Part shown: piece after piece, positions 8,916 to 17,125 of the stretch
Position numbering within the stretch: position 1 is the stretch's first letter
Layout of the letters: every line of letters begins with the position of its first letter
DNA from: Microbacterium suaedae
GTDB taxonomy: Bacteria; Actinomycetota; Actinomycetes; Actinomycetales; Microbacteriaceae
Direction of reading: 5' to 3'
DNA: 64,000 nt
Assembly: GCF_003254645.1 (NCBI RefSeq)
Contig: NZ_PNFD01000003.1
Span: forward strand, 248,001 to 312,000
Notes under the pieces: generated by a model
What the model saw: the letters and a program-made list of their open reading frames with translations, nothing else
Told to the model about the DNA's origin: nothing
Databases searched by the model: none
Program-made: the position numbers and the translations under genes

Positions 8916-10111
8916 CACGATCCCTCGCCCTCGCCGCGCTCCCGCTCGCGGCACTCGCCCTTGCCGGGTGCGCCAGCGGCGCGCCCGATGCAGCCCCCGA
9001 GCAGACGCCACCTCCCACCGCCGCGGACACCGCCGGCCACGGCGAGACCGACGGAGCCCAGGAGCTCGGCGAGCCGCAGTCCGCTCTCCTCTCGGTGTCG
9101 GCCACAGGCGAGGTGGGGCTGCTCGACCTGATGACGGACAAGGCGCAGGAGCTCGGGTCCATAGGCGAGCCGATAGCCATCGCCAGCGACGGCCGATTCG
9201 GTTTCGTCACGACGGCGAGCGGCGTCGAGGTCGTCGACAGCGGCGTCTGGACCTGGGATCACGGGGATCACTCGCACTACTACCGCGCGGAGCCCGCGCT
9301 CGTCGGCTCCCTCGAGGGATCCGGCATCCCGCGCATCACGACGCCGCCGCTCGCGACCGCGGGCGTCACGGGCGTCTTCTTCGAGGGATCCGGCGAGGCC
9401 ATCGCCCTCGATATGGCCGCGCTCGCAGAGGGCGAGGTGCGGGAGCGGTTCCGCCTCGACACGGGAGCGGAGACCGGCGTCGTCGCGCCCGTCGGCGAGT
9501 TCGCGATCGTCGCGTACGACGACACGGCGCACCTCTTCGATGCAGACGGCACGCTCGTCGCGGGCTCCGACGAGGCCTGCGCGGATCCGCAGGGGGCGAT
9601 CACCACACGCGTCGGCACGGTTGTCGGCTGCGAGGACGGCGCCCTGCTCGCCACCGCATCCGGCGACGAGGTCGAGATCGAGCACATCGCGTATCCGTCG
9701 GATGCGCCACGGGCGACCGCATTCGCGGGCCGCAAGAACCGCCCGACCGTCGCAGGGCTCTCCGGTGACAGCGCCTTCTGGCTGCTCGACACCCGGCAGA
9801 AAGCCTGGACGTACACCGAGGTCGATGCGCCGCTGCGCACGGTTGTCGCCGCCGACGATGCCGATCAGAACGTCGTCGCGCTCGACACGGACGGCCGCGT
9901 GCGCGTGTACGGACCGGACGGATCGGAGCGCGGGTCCACGGATCCGCTCGCCGGAGAGGGGCCCGTCCTCACGGTCGACACGCAGCGCGCCTACCTGTCG
10001 GCACCGGGCGAGGGCCTCGTATACGAGATCGACTACGCCGACGGCGCGCGGATCGCGCGCGAACTCACGCCCCCCACCTCCCCCGACGCCGCGATCGAGG
10101 TCGGGCGATGA
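8912..10111 (+). CDS. aztD: AztD-like zinc chaperone lipoprotein, first copy
   Basis: A 399-residue lipoprotein: the signal sequence ends in the lipobox LALAGCAS, with Cys at about residue 20. Most of the body is a beta-propeller-like run of repeats (LFDADGTLV, VGCEDGALL, VALDTDGRV). The motif DHGDHSHYY, near residue 110, is the His-rich loop typical of AztD, which passes zinc to the substrate-binding protein AztC. It overlaps aztB and aztC by four bases each. A second, divergent AztD follows at 11120; this copy is the more divergent from the family in its C-terminal half, so a modified role is possible. Confidence 0.75.
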   Translation: MTRSLALAALPLAALALAGCASGAPDAAPEQTPPPTAADTAGHGETDGAQELGEPQSALLSVSATGEVGLLDLMTDKAQELGSIGEPIAIASDGRFGFVTTASGVEVVDSGVWTWDHGDHSHYYRAEPALVGSLEGSGIPRITTPPLATAGVTGVFFEGSGEAIALDMAALAEGEVRERFRLDTGAETGVVAPVGEFAIVAYDDTAHLFDADGTLVAGSDEACADPQGAITTRVGTVVGCEDGALLATASGDEVEIEHIAYPSDAPRATAFAGRKNRPTVAGLSGDSAFWLLDTRQKAWTYTEVDAPLRTVVAADDADQNVVALDTDGRVRVYGPDGSERGSTDPLAGEGPVLTVDTQRAYLSAPGEGLVYEIDYADGARIARELTPPTSPDAAIEVGR

Positions 10112-11094
10112 GAGCGCGACTGCACAACGACGCCAATTCTGTCCCTGCACGGCGGAACTGGCCCGATTCCGGCCATCGCGCACAGAATTGGCGTCGTTGT
10201 GGATCGGGGGTCGCGCTCACCGCCGCCGCGGGGCTTGCACTTACCGGATGCTCGGCCGTATCCGCCGGGACCGATGCGCCGCAGATCGTCGTGACGACGA
10301 ACATCCTCGGCGACATCACGGCCGAGATCGCGGGCGACGCGGCCGAGGTCACGACGCTGATGAAGCCGAACGCCGACCCCCATTCGTTCGAGATCTCGGC
10401 CCACGACGCCGGGCGCCTCGTCGACGCCGACCTCATCGTGTCGAACGGCCTCGGACTCGAGGAGCACCTCGAACAGCATCTCGCGACGTCGAAGGCCGAG
10501 GGCGCCCCGCGCTTCGTCGCCGGCGACCACATCGACGTGCTCGACTACGCGCCCGGATCCCCGGATCCGCACCTCTGGACCGACCCCGCACGCATGGTCG
10601 ACATCGTCGACGCGCTCGAGGAGCGCCTGATCGAGATCGACGGCATCGACACTGCCGAGGTCCAGGAGAACGCCGATGCCTATCGCGCCGAACTCACCGC
10701 CCTCGACGCCGAGATGGTCGACACCTTCGCCGCCCTCCCCGCCGAACGCCGTGCGCTCGTCACGAATCACCACGTCTTCGGCTACCTCGCCGATCGCTTC
10801 GACTTCGAGGTCATCGGGGCCGCCGTGCCCGGCGGCACGACGCTCGCGTCGCCGTCGGCGGCCGATCTCGAGGAGCTGGCGACCGCGATCGCCGACGCCG
10901 ACGTCCCCGCGATCTTCGCCGAGTCATCCCAGCCCGACCGCCTCATGCAGGTGCTCGCCTCCGAGGCGGGCATCGAGGTCGAGGTGGTCGAGCTGTTCAC
11001 CGAGTCGCTCACCGAGCCCGGCGAGCCGGGTTCGACCTACCTGTCCATGATGCGCGAGAACGCGCATCGCATCGCCGACGGCCTCGCCCCGTGA
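10108..11094 (+). CDS. aztC: Zinc ABC transporter substrate-binding protein AztC, N-terminus interrupted by a repeat
   Basis: A cluster A-I zinc-binding protein. Mature features include VVTTNILGDITAEIAG, KPNADPHSFE (first His ligand), SPDPHLW, VTNHHVFGYLADRF and IFAESSQ with metal-site His and acidic residues in family positions. A lipobox LALTGCS lies near residue 48. With the ATG at 10108, coupled to aztD1 by ATGA, the protein carries about 30 extra residues before the hydrophobic signal segment. Those codons are exactly the interrupted palindrome at 10123-10201, which keeps the frame open. The alternative start is a GTG at 10210 that gives a signal peptide without a clear basic n-region. 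Confidence 0.85.
   Translation: MRARLHNDANSVPARRNWPDSGHRAQNWRRCGSGVALTAAAGLALTGCSAVSAGTDAPQIVVTTNILGDITAEIAGDAAEVTTLMKPNADPHSFEISAHDAGRLVDADLIVSNGLGLEEHLEQHLATSKAEGAPRFVAGDHIDVLDYAPGSPDPHLWTDPARMVDIVDALEERLIEIDGIDTAEVQENADAYRAELTALDAEMVDTFAALPAERRALVTNHHVFGYLADRFDFEVIGAAVPGGTTLASPSAADLEELATAIADADVPAIFAESSQPDRLMQVLASEAGIEVEVVELFTESLTEPGEPGSTYLSMMRENAHRIADGLAP
10123..10201. repeat. Interrupted palindrome, copy 1 (divergent, inside aztC)
   Basis: Two perfect 20-base inverted arms (10123-10142 and 10182-10201) surround a second partial palindrome, CGGAAC...GATTCCG, centred on the same dyad at 10162. The outer arm CACAACGACGCCAATTC keeps the outer CACAACG and inner ATTC of the arm found in the other six copies (CACAACGCAGTCGATTC), differing in the middle. 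It lies inside the reading frame of aztC just upstream of the signal-peptide core. Confidence 0.85.
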
Positions 11095-11119
11095 GCGCCG
11101 CCACCCGGAAGGAAACACC

Positions 11120-12322
11120 ATGAAGAAGATGTCCACGCGCCTGCTCGCGGGCGCCGGATCCCTCGCCGCGTTCGCGCTCGTCGCGACCGGCTGCGCGAGC
11201 GGAGCCGCGCCCGGCGCCGGATCCCCCGACGACGGATCCACCGATGTCGCTGCCGGCGAGCGCCTCGCGGTCTCGCTCGCGGGCGAGGTCGCGGTCCTCG
11301 ACGCCACCACCCTCGAGGAGATCTCGTCGTTCGACTCCGAGGAGTTCACGCGCCTGAACCCCGCCGGCGATGGCCGGAATGTCTTCGTGACCACCACGGA
11401 TGGATTCCAGGTGCTCGACACCGCGACACCCGAGCTGACCGACCTCGTCTTCCCGGCGGAGGCCGCCGGCCACGTCGTGCGCCACGGCGGCAAGACCGTG
11501 CTGTTCTCGGATGGCTGGGGCGAGACGACGATCTTCGACACCGACGCGCTGCTCGATTCGGACGGAGCGCTGCCCGAGGTGCAGAGCTACGAGTCCGAGA
11601 CGGCCCACCACGGCGTCTCGATCGTCCTCGAGGACGGCACCCTGCTCACGACCGTCGGCGACGAGTCGTCGCGCTCAGGCGCCGTCGCGCTCGAACCGCA
11701 CGGCGATCACTTCCACGAGCTCGCGTCGTCCGACGACTGCCCGGGCATCCACGGCGAGGGGACCGCGCAGGGCGAGGCCGTCATCTTCGGCTGCGAGGAC
11801 GGCGCCCTGCTGTTCCACGACGGAGAGTTCGAGAAGTTCACCGCGCCCGACGAATACGGCCGCATGGGCAATGCGTACGTCTCCGAGACGAGCCCGATCG
11901 TCGTCGGCGACTACAAGCACGACCCCGACGCCGAAGGCTACCTGCTGCACGAGGTCGCGCTGATCGACACGGCGGCGCACGAATACGAGGTCGTCGAGCT
12001 CGACGGCATCGAGTACACGTGGCGCGGCGTCGTCCGCGGCCCGGGCGATGACGCCTACATCCTCGGGACCGACGGATCCATCCACGTGCTCGATCCCGAA
12101 AGCGGCGAGATCACGTCGTCGTTCCCCGTCATCGGCGCCTGGGACGGCCCGGCCGACTGGCAGGATCCGCACCCCGCGCTGACGAGCGACGGATCCATCG
12201 CCTACGTCGCGGATGTCGCGAACGACCGCGTCGTGTCGGTCGACCTCGCCACGGGCGAGGTGCTCGCCGAAAGCGCTCCGCTGCCCGCGGCACCGAACGA
12301 GATGGCCGTGAACATCGGCTGA
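11120..12322 (+). CDS. aztD: AztD zinc metallochaperone lipoprotein, second copy
   Basis: A 400-residue secreted protein with signal sequence and lipobox LVATGCAS. Beta-propeller repeats continue to the C-terminus (VLDTATPEL, FGCEDGALLF, VLDPESGEI, YVADVANDRVVSVDLATGEVL region). The His-rich element PHGDHFHEL corresponds to the zinc-carrying loop of AztD, and WDGPADWQDPHPAL is another family stretch. It follows aztC after 25 bp, with a good GGAAGGAAA ribosome binding site. It looks like the canonical AztD, with the 8912 gene as its paralogue. Two strong hairpins directly downstream end the operon. Confidence 0.85.
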   Translation: MKKMSTRLLAGAGSLAAFALVATGCASGAAPGAGSPDDGSTDVAAGERLAVSLAGEVAVLDATTLEEISSFDSEEFTRLNPAGDGRNVFVTTTDGFQVLDTATPELTDLVFPAEAAGHVVRHGGKTVLFSDGWGETTIFDTDALLDSDGALPEVQSYESETAHHGVSIVLEDGTLLTTVGDESSRSGAVALEPHGDHFHELASSDDCPGIHGEGTAQGEAVIFGCEDGALLFHDGEFEKFTAPDEYGRMGNAYVSETSPIVVGDYKHDPDAEGYLLHEVALIDTAAHEYEVVELDGIEYTWRGVVRGPGDDAYILGTDGSIHVLDPESGEITSSFPVIGAWDGPADWQDPHPALTSDGSIAYVADVANDRVVSVDLATGEVLAESAPLPAAPNEMAVNIG

Positions 12323-12349
12323 CGACCCGCGCGGATTGGGGCCGCGCGC

Positions 12350-12401
12350 TGCCCGCCTTCCGGCGGGCACAGGGGCGGGCGCGGAGAACCGCGCCCGCCC
12401 C
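12350..12401. terminator. Two stacked hairpins between convergent genes
   Basis: Stem 1 pairs TGCCCGCC (12350-12357) with 12362-12369 over a four-base loop. Stem 2 pairs the 13 bases at 12372-12384 with 12389-12401 over AGAA. They lie between the convergent aztD2 and aldo-keto reductase genes, so they can act in both directions. No U-tract follows, as is common in high-GC actinobacteria. Confidence 0.75.
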
Positions 12402-12408
12402 GACCTCG

Positions 12409-13245
12409 TCAGAAGACGAAGTCGAACGTGTCGGGGTCGGGCCCCGTGCGCTCGTCGCGGTTGAGCGCCGCGATCGCCGCGACCTCCTCTTCGGTCAGCT
12501 CGAAGTCGAACAGGCGGAAGTTCTCCTCGATGCGCGAGCGCGTCACCGACTTCGGGAAGACGATGTCGCCGCGCTGGATGTGCCAGCGCAGCGTCACCTG
12601 CGCGGTCGTGCGGCCCACGCGATCCGCAATCTCCTGCAGCACGGGGTCGCCGAGCACGGCTCCCTGCGCGGTGGGCGACCACGCCTCCGTACGGATCCCG
12701 TGCTCCGCACCGAACGCCCGCACCGTCTCGTTCGTGAGGTACGGGTGCACCTCGATCTGGTTGACCGCGGGCACGACGCCCGTCTCATCGAGCAGCCGCC
12801 GCAGATGCGGCACCTGGAAGTTCGAGACGCCGATCGCCCGCGCCTTGCCCGCATCGCGGATCTCGATCATCGTCTTCCACGTGTCGACGAAGTCGACGTC
12901 GATCATCGGCAGCGGCCAGTGGATCAGGAACAGGTCCATCGCCTCGATCCCGAGACGCGCGAGGCTCTCGTCCGCCGTGCGCAGCACGTCGTCGCGCCGG
13001 TGCGCTCCGTTGGCGAGCTTGCTCGTGACGAACACGTCGTCGCGGCCGAGCCCCGACTCCCGCAGGGCCTCGCCCACGCCCTGCTCGTTCTGGTATCCCT
13101 GGGCCGTGTCGATGTGCCGGTAGCCGACCTCGAACGCCGACAGCACGGCCGCCTTCGTCTCGTCCGGCGCCACCTGGTAGGTGCCGTAGCCGAGCTGCGG
13201 GATCGTCGCACCCGTGTTCAGGTCGATCTCGGGAACTGCGGTCAT
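12409..13245 (-). CDS. Aldo/keto reductase
   Basis: A 278-residue (alpha/beta)8 NADPH-dependent reductase of the 2,5-diketo-D-gluconate reductase type. The catalytic tetrad is visible: Asp and Tyr in DTAQGYQNE, Lys in VTSKLAN and His in LIHWPLP. GVSNFQ and FPKSVTRSRIEEN (cofactor 2'-phosphate binding) are also present. The substrate cannot be told from sequence. It is divergent from an SDR gene across 170 bp that contain an 18-base palindrome, suggesting a shared redox or stress regulator. Confidence 0.9.
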   Translation of the reverse strand: MTAVPEIDLNTGATIPQLGYGTYQVAPDETKAAVLSAFEVGYRHIDTAQGYQNEQGVGEALRESGLGRDDVFVTSKLANGAHRRDDVLRTADESLARLGIEAMDLFLIHWPLPMIDVDFVDTWKTMIEIRDAGKARAIGVSNFQVPHLRRLLDETGVVPAVNQIEVHPYLTNETVRAFGAEHGIRTEAWSPTAQGAVLGDPVLQEIADRVGRTTAQVTLRWHIQRGDIVFPKSVTRSRIEENFRLFDFELTEEEVAAIAALNRDERTGPDPDTFDFVF

Positions 13246-13262
13246 CGTGTTCTCCTCTCACA

Positions 13263-13280
13263 GCGGGGCGATCGCCCCGC
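13263..13280. promoter_or_regulatory. 18-base perfect palindrome upstream of the aldo/keto reductase
   Basis: GCGGGGCGATCGCCCCGC is a perfect palindrome 18 bp upstream of the reductase start, in its probable 5' leader. It could be an operator or an mRNA hairpin that hides the ribosome binding site; sequence alone does not decide. Confidence 0.45.
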
Positions 13281-13415
13281 AGGCATCGAATCAGAACCTC
13301 GCCCGTCCGCGCGCGATTCCGCGGGATCCATAGAAGATCCCTATCGCTCGACGCGCCTCCCGCAGACGCATCCTTCCTAGGCTCGAACACGTCATCCGAC
13401 GAGAGGACACCGACC

Positions 13416-14090
13416 ATGACGACATTCGCCATCATCGGCGCGGGGCGCAATCTCGGCGCCGCGCTCGCCCGCCGCTTCGGGCGCGAGGGCTTCGACCTCG
13501 CGCTCATCTCCCGCAGCCAGGAGCGCGTCGATGCGCTCGCCGACGAGCTCCGCGCCGAGGGCTTCACCGCGCGCGGGTACGCCGCGAACGTGCGCGACCC
13601 CGAAGGCCTCGCCGCTGCGCTCGACCGCGCATCGCAGGAGCTCGGCCCGATCGAGGTGCTCTCTTACAACCCGCTCCCGCAGAAGGAGTTCCTGCGCCCG
13701 CTCCTCGAGTCGACGGTCGGCGACGTGCGCGCCGCCGTCGAGTTCAGCGTCTATGGTCCGATCGCGGCGGTGCACCAGGTACTGCAAGGCATGCGCGTGC
13801 TCGGCCGCGGCACCGTGCTGTTCGTCAACGGCGGCAGCGCCGTGCAGCCCGTGCAGCACTTCGCGGGCACCTCGATCGCCTTCGCGGGCGAGACCGCGTA
13901 CGCCGAGATGCTGCGCCAGGCCATGGCCGACGAGCCGATCCACGTCGGCCAGCTCATCATCCCGGGTGGGATCATCGCCGGGCACGCCGAGAAGGATCCC
14001 GAGGTGCTCGCCGAAAAGCTCTGGCAGATGCACGCCGAACGCGGGGAGTTCCGCCACTACGCAACGGAGCTCGAGGAGCAGCCCTACTGA
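13416..14090 (+). CDS. Short-chain dehydrogenase/reductase, atypical
   Basis: A 224-residue Rossmann protein: cofactor motif AIIGAGRNLGAALARRF (a variant of TGxxxGxG), RSQERVDALADEL as the NADP-type basic loop, and YAANVRDPEG. The usual NNAG reads SYNPLP, and no YxxxK is present where expected, so it belongs to the atypical SDR group and its activity is uncertain. A LysR gene follows 27 bp downstream in the same direction. It is divergent from the aldo/keto reductase. Confidence 0.75.
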   Translation: MTTFAIIGAGRNLGAALARRFGREGFDLALISRSQERVDALADELRAEGFTARGYAANVRDPEGLAAALDRASQELGPIEVLSYNPLPQKEFLRPLLESTVGDVRAAVEFSVYGPIAAVHQVLQGMRVLGRGTVLFVNGGSAVQPVQHFAGTSIAFAGETAYAEMLRQAMADEPIHVGQLIIPGGIIAGHAEKDPEVLAEKLWQMHAERGEFRHYATELEEQPY

Positions 14091-14117
14091 TCCCGCGAAT
14101 CGCGAGAGGATAGGCGC

Positions 14118-15020
14118 ATGGATGTGCGCCAGCTCGAGTTCGTCCTCGCGATCGCCGAGGAGGGGAGCTTCACGCGCGCGGCCGAGCGGTCGTTCGTGTC
14201 GCAGCCCGGGCTCTCCTCCTCGATCCGGTCTCTCGAGCGCGAGCTCGGGGCACCCCTCTTCGAGCGCGGGCGCCGCGGTGCGCAGCTGACGGCGGCCGGT
14301 TCGCGCTTCCTGCCGCGGGCTGAGCGGATCCTCGACGACGTCCGCGAGGCGCAGCGCGCGCTCGCGGACGACGCCACGCGCGGGGACGCCGTGCGCATCG
14401 GTGCCGAGCAGTGCTTCGGCGGCCTCGTCGACATCGCCGACCTCATGACGACGTTCGCCGAGCGCCACCCCACCGCCGATCTCGAGTTCGTGCAGGACAC
14501 GTCCTCGCGCCTCGCGCCGCTCGTCGAGTCCGCTCGCCTCGACGTCGCGCTGATCGCGCGCGGCGCCGGCTCCCCCTCCTCCGAAGGAACGCTGCTGCGC
14601 CGCGAGCCGTTCGTCCTGTTGTCATCGCCCGGCGACGCGTCCCCGCGCCCTGAGTCGCTCGACGATCTCGACGGCGCGCGACTCGTCGACTTCGGACCGT
14701 CGTGGGAGTCGCGCCGAGTCCTCGACCGCGCGCTCGCCGATCGCGGCGTCGCGCGCCGCACGGTCGTCGACGTCGGCGACGTGCACATGCTGCTGAGCCT
14801 CGTCGGGCGGGGCTTCGGCCGCGCGGTCGTCCCTGAGTCGATCGCCGCGAAGCAGGCGGCGTCAGAGCTCGAGGTCTCGCCGCTCGCTGACGCGCCGGAG
14901 TGGGAGATCCACGCCGCCCTCTGCGCGGATCCGACACCGCTCGCGCAGGCCTTCGCCGCCATGCTCATGCCATACGCGGCCGTCGCCGAACTGCGCGAAG
15001 AGCTCGTCCCGGTCGCGTAG
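14118..15020 (+). CDS. LysR-family transcriptional regulator
   Basis: A 300-residue protein with an N-terminal winged helix-turn-helix (VRQLEFVLAIAEEGSFTRAAE, SQPGLSSSIRSLERELG, LFERGRRGAQLTAAG) and a C-terminal periplasmic-binding-like effector domain. It lies just downstream of the atypical SDR and is likely co-transcribed with it, so that SDR or the divergent aldo/keto reductase is a plausible target. Its stop is 10 bp before an interrupted palindrome that separates it from a convergent oxidoreductase gene. Confidence 0.88.
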   Translation: MDVRQLEFVLAIAEEGSFTRAAERSFVSQPGLSSSIRSLERELGAPLFERGRRGAQLTAAGSRFLPRAERILDDVREAQRALADDATRGDAVRIGAEQCFGGLVDIADLMTTFAERHPTADLEFVQDTSSRLAPLVESARLDVALIARGAGSPSSEGTLLRREPFVLLSSPGDASPRPESLDDLDGARLVDFGPSWESRRVLDRALADRGVARRTVVDVGDVHMLLSLVGRGFGRAVVPESIAAKQAASELEVSPLADAPEWEIHAALCADPTPLAQAFAAMLMPYAAVAELREELVPVA

Positions 15021-15030
15021 CGCGAACCCT

Positions 15031-15118
15031 GCAACACAACGCAGTCGATTCGGCCGCGCACGGGCCGACGCACCGGTGCGTGCGAGCGGTCGACGCCGAA
15101 TCGACTGCGTTGTGTTGC
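15031..15118. repeat. Interrupted palindrome, copy 2
   Basis: Perfect 24-base inverted arms (15031-15054 and 15095-15118), with outer sequence CAACACAACGCAGTCGATTC. A 12-base palindrome CGCACCGGTGCG sits exactly on the dyad (15074/15075), separated from the arms by 14 poorly pairing bases on each side. It lies between the convergent LysR and LLM oxidoreductase genes. Confidence 0.92.
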
Positions 15119-15131
15119 CCGGTCCCCGCCG

Positions 15132-15896
15132 TCAGCCCGCGAGCGGGAGGAACCGCAGGAACTCGTCGAGGTGGTCACCCGGAGTGATTGCCCGCAGAAC
15201 GACCTCGTCGACCGCCGCCGCGTACTCATCGAGGCGCGGGGCGATCTCGACCTCGCCCGCCGCGGGAAGGACCGTGTCGCGCGCCGAGAACCCGAGACGC
15301 TCGAAGTTCGCACGGTACGACGGGAATCCCGCATAGCGATCCGCCTCCTCCTCGAGGCGTTCGCGCGCGGATCCATCGACGTTCGTGCGCACGTAGAGAA
15401 CGACGTCGGTCTCGGATCCCTCGTATTCGCGGCGCTGCTGGGCCGCGGCATCGGGCGTGAGCCAGTTCAGCACCACGGCGTCCGACTGCGCAGCGGCGAG
15501 CGCGCGCATCTTCGGCCCGAGCGCACCCACCGCGAGCGAGGCGGCCGTGCCCTCGCGCAGGTCCTCGAGCGTCCGCTCCATCATCGCGAGCGCCCCGCGG
15601 CGCCGCTGCCCCGCACCGATACCGAGCGTCAGACGGTCCTCGGGGAGATCGAGCCGGGCGAGGTCGTCGAGCAGCTCGCTCGCCGGGCGACGATCGACGG
15701 GAATGACGCCGGTCGCGATCCGCAGAGCTTCGGTCTCACGAGCCGCGGCAGCGGCGACCTCGAGAGCGTTGACACCGGGCGTCTCGTTGATCCAGAGCGA
15801 GTGGAACCCGGCCTCCTCGAGGCGCGGCGCGAGCGCCGCCGCCTTCTCGGGACCAAGCCCGCCTGCGATTCCCAGCGACACGCGTTTCGAATGCAT
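15132..15896 (-). CDS. LLM-class (luciferase-like) flavin-dependent oxidoreductase
   Basis: A 254-residue protein of the bacterial luciferase-like TIM-barrel family, shorter than the usual 280-350 residues. VSLGIAGGLGPEKAAALAPRLEEAGF, SLWINETPG, LRIATGVIPV and LTLGIGAGQ match the F420- or FMN-dependent members. The substrate is unknown. Interrupted palindromes flank the gene on both sides (15031-15118 and 15932-16014), like a cassette bounded by repeats. Confidence 0.82.
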   Translation of the reverse strand: MHSKRVSLGIAGGLGPEKAAALAPRLEEAGFHSLWINETPGVNALEVAAAAARETEALRIATGVIPVDRRPASELLDDLARLDLPEDRLTLGIGAGQRRRGALAMMERTLEDLREGTAASLAVGALGPKMRALAAAQSDAVVLNWLTPDAAAQQRREYEGSETDVVLYVRTNVDGSARERLEEEADRYAGFPSYRANFERLGFSARDTVLPAAGEVEIAPRLDEYAAAVDEVVLRAITPGDHLDEFLRFLPLAG

Positions 15897-15931
15897 GGAT
15901 CCCAGGGTGGCAGTTCACCCGCGTCTCCCGA

Positions 15932-16014
15932 AACACAACGCAGTCGATTCGTGCGGATCGGTGGAGGAACCCGCGGTTCGGCGCACGGAGGGTCAGGATT
16001 GACTGCGTTGTGTT
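15932..16014. repeat. Interrupted palindrome, copy 3
   Basis: Outer arms AACACAACGCAGTCGATTC (15932-15950) and its near complement ending at 16014 pair with two mismatches. The central GAACC-CGC-GGTTC is centred on the same dyad (15973). It lies between the LLM oxidoreductase start and the 3' end of the TetR gene; both are on the minus strand. Confidence 0.9.
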
Positions 16015-16050
16015 GGATGGATTCCGCCGCCGCGGGCGCCCGGCAGGCGG

Positions 16051-16629
16051 TTACGGGCCGACGGACGCGAGGATGCGATCGAGCACACGGTGCGCGTGCG
16101 CACGGGACGCCTCCGCATTCTCTGCATTCATCACCCAGAGGGCGGCCTCGTTCATCGCCCCGGAGAGCAACGCTGTCGTCGCATCGAGCAGCTCGTCTCG
16201 CACCCCGACGTCGGCGAGAGCCTCCCTCAGGTGCGCTGCGGAGTGCTCGGCGTCGAGTCGCCTCCACTCGTCCCACCCGACGACCGCTGGTGCATCGATC
16301 AGCAGGATCCGCGCCGCGGAGCTCGAAGTGATCACGTCGAGGAAGGCGTGAGAGCCTGCGCGCAGCCTCTCGTGCGGATCCCCTCCCGCGGCCGCCGCCG
16401 CGGCGACGACCGCATCCGCGACGCGGCTCTGGACCCGCGCAGTGACGGCGGCGAAGAGCCCGGATTTGCTTCGGAAATGGTGGTACACGGCACCCCGCGT
16501 CACTCCAGCTGCCTGCGCGACATCATCGAGCGAGATCGCGGAGTATCCCTCCTTCGAGAACAGTTCCTCACCCGCCTCGCACACGCTTTCAGCAGTCTGA
16601 CGGGCGGCGGCGGCAGAAGCGCGAGGCAT
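16051..16629 (-). CDS. TetR-family transcriptional repressor
   Basis: A 192-residue regulator. Its N-terminal helix-turn-helix is clear (AGEELFSKEGYSAISLDDVA, AQAAGVTRGAVYHHFRSKSGLF) and an effector-binding alpha-helical domain follows (LRAGSHAFLDVITSS, ILLIDAPAVVGWDEWR). It is divergent from a VOC-family gene, and the 76 bp between them carry two near-identical 20-base sites, so it probably represses itself and the VOC gene. Confidence 0.9.
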   Translation of the reverse strand: MPRASAAAARQTAESVCEAGEELFSKEGYSAISLDDVAQAAGVTRGAVYHHFRSKSGLFAAVTARVQSRVADAVVAAAAAAGGDPHERLRAGSHAFLDVITSSSAARILLIDAPAVVGWDEWRRLDAEHSAAHLREALADVGVRDELLDATTALLSGAMNEAALWVMNAENAEASRAHAHRVLDRILASVGP

Positions 16630-16640
16630 GGGACCTTCCT

Positions 16641-16692
16641 TTACGTACGCACTGTATGTATCCTGAGCTCAGTTACGTGTTCAGTGTATGTA
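16641..16692. promoter_or_regulatory. Paired operator sites between tetR and the VOC gene
   Basis: TTACGTACGCACTGTATGTA (16641-16660) and TTACGTGTTCAGTGTATGTA (16673-16692) match at 16 of 20 positions and start 32 bp apart, about three helical turns. They fill the intergenic region of the divergent pair, the usual place for TetR dimers to bind. The assignment to this TetR is inference. Confidence 0.65.
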
Positions 16693-16705
16693 AACGGAGG
16701 GAACC

Positions 16706-17116
16706 ATGCCCGTCACGAGCTTCTACCCGGTCCTCATGTCGCGAGACGTCGCCCGCGCCGCGGCGTTCTACCGAGACGCCCTCGGCTTCGAGCTGAGCTT
16801 CGAATCCGATTGGTACGTGAGCATGCGTCTCGGCGCGCACGAACTCGCGATCCTCGACCGCGATCACGACACCGTGCCCGAAAGCCACCGCGCGGATCCA
16901 CGGGGCGTCATCCTCAATGCCGAAGTCGACGACGCCGACGAGACCTACGCGCGTCTGACAGAGAAGATGGGGCTCCGCCCGATCCTGGAACTGCGCGACG
17001 AGCCATTCGGTCAGCGGCACTTCATCGTCGCCGCCCCCGACGACGTCCTTCTCGACGTGATCCAGCCCATCCCACCCAGCCCCGAGTTCGCGGAGGCGTA
17101 TATGACGGCGGACTGA
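16706..17116 (+). CDS. VOC-superfamily (glyoxalase/bleomycin resistance-like) protein
   Basis: A 136-residue single-repeat VOC protein: [25 protein letters not shown] opens the beta-alpha-beta-beta-beta fold and [20 protein letters not shown] closes it, with candidate metal ligands in family positions. Members bind or detoxify small electrophiles or antibiotics; no substrate is indicated. GGAGGG precedes the ATG. The divergent TetR and paired operators suggest induction by a ligand. Confidence 0.85.
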   Translation: MPVTSFYPVLMSRDVARAAAFYRDALGFELSFESDWYVSMRLGAHELAILDRDHDTVPESHRADPRGVILNAEVDDADETYARLTEKMGLRPILELRDEPFGQRHFIVAAPDDVLLDVIQPIPPSPEFAEAYMTAD

Positions 17117-17125
17117 GCACGCCAT

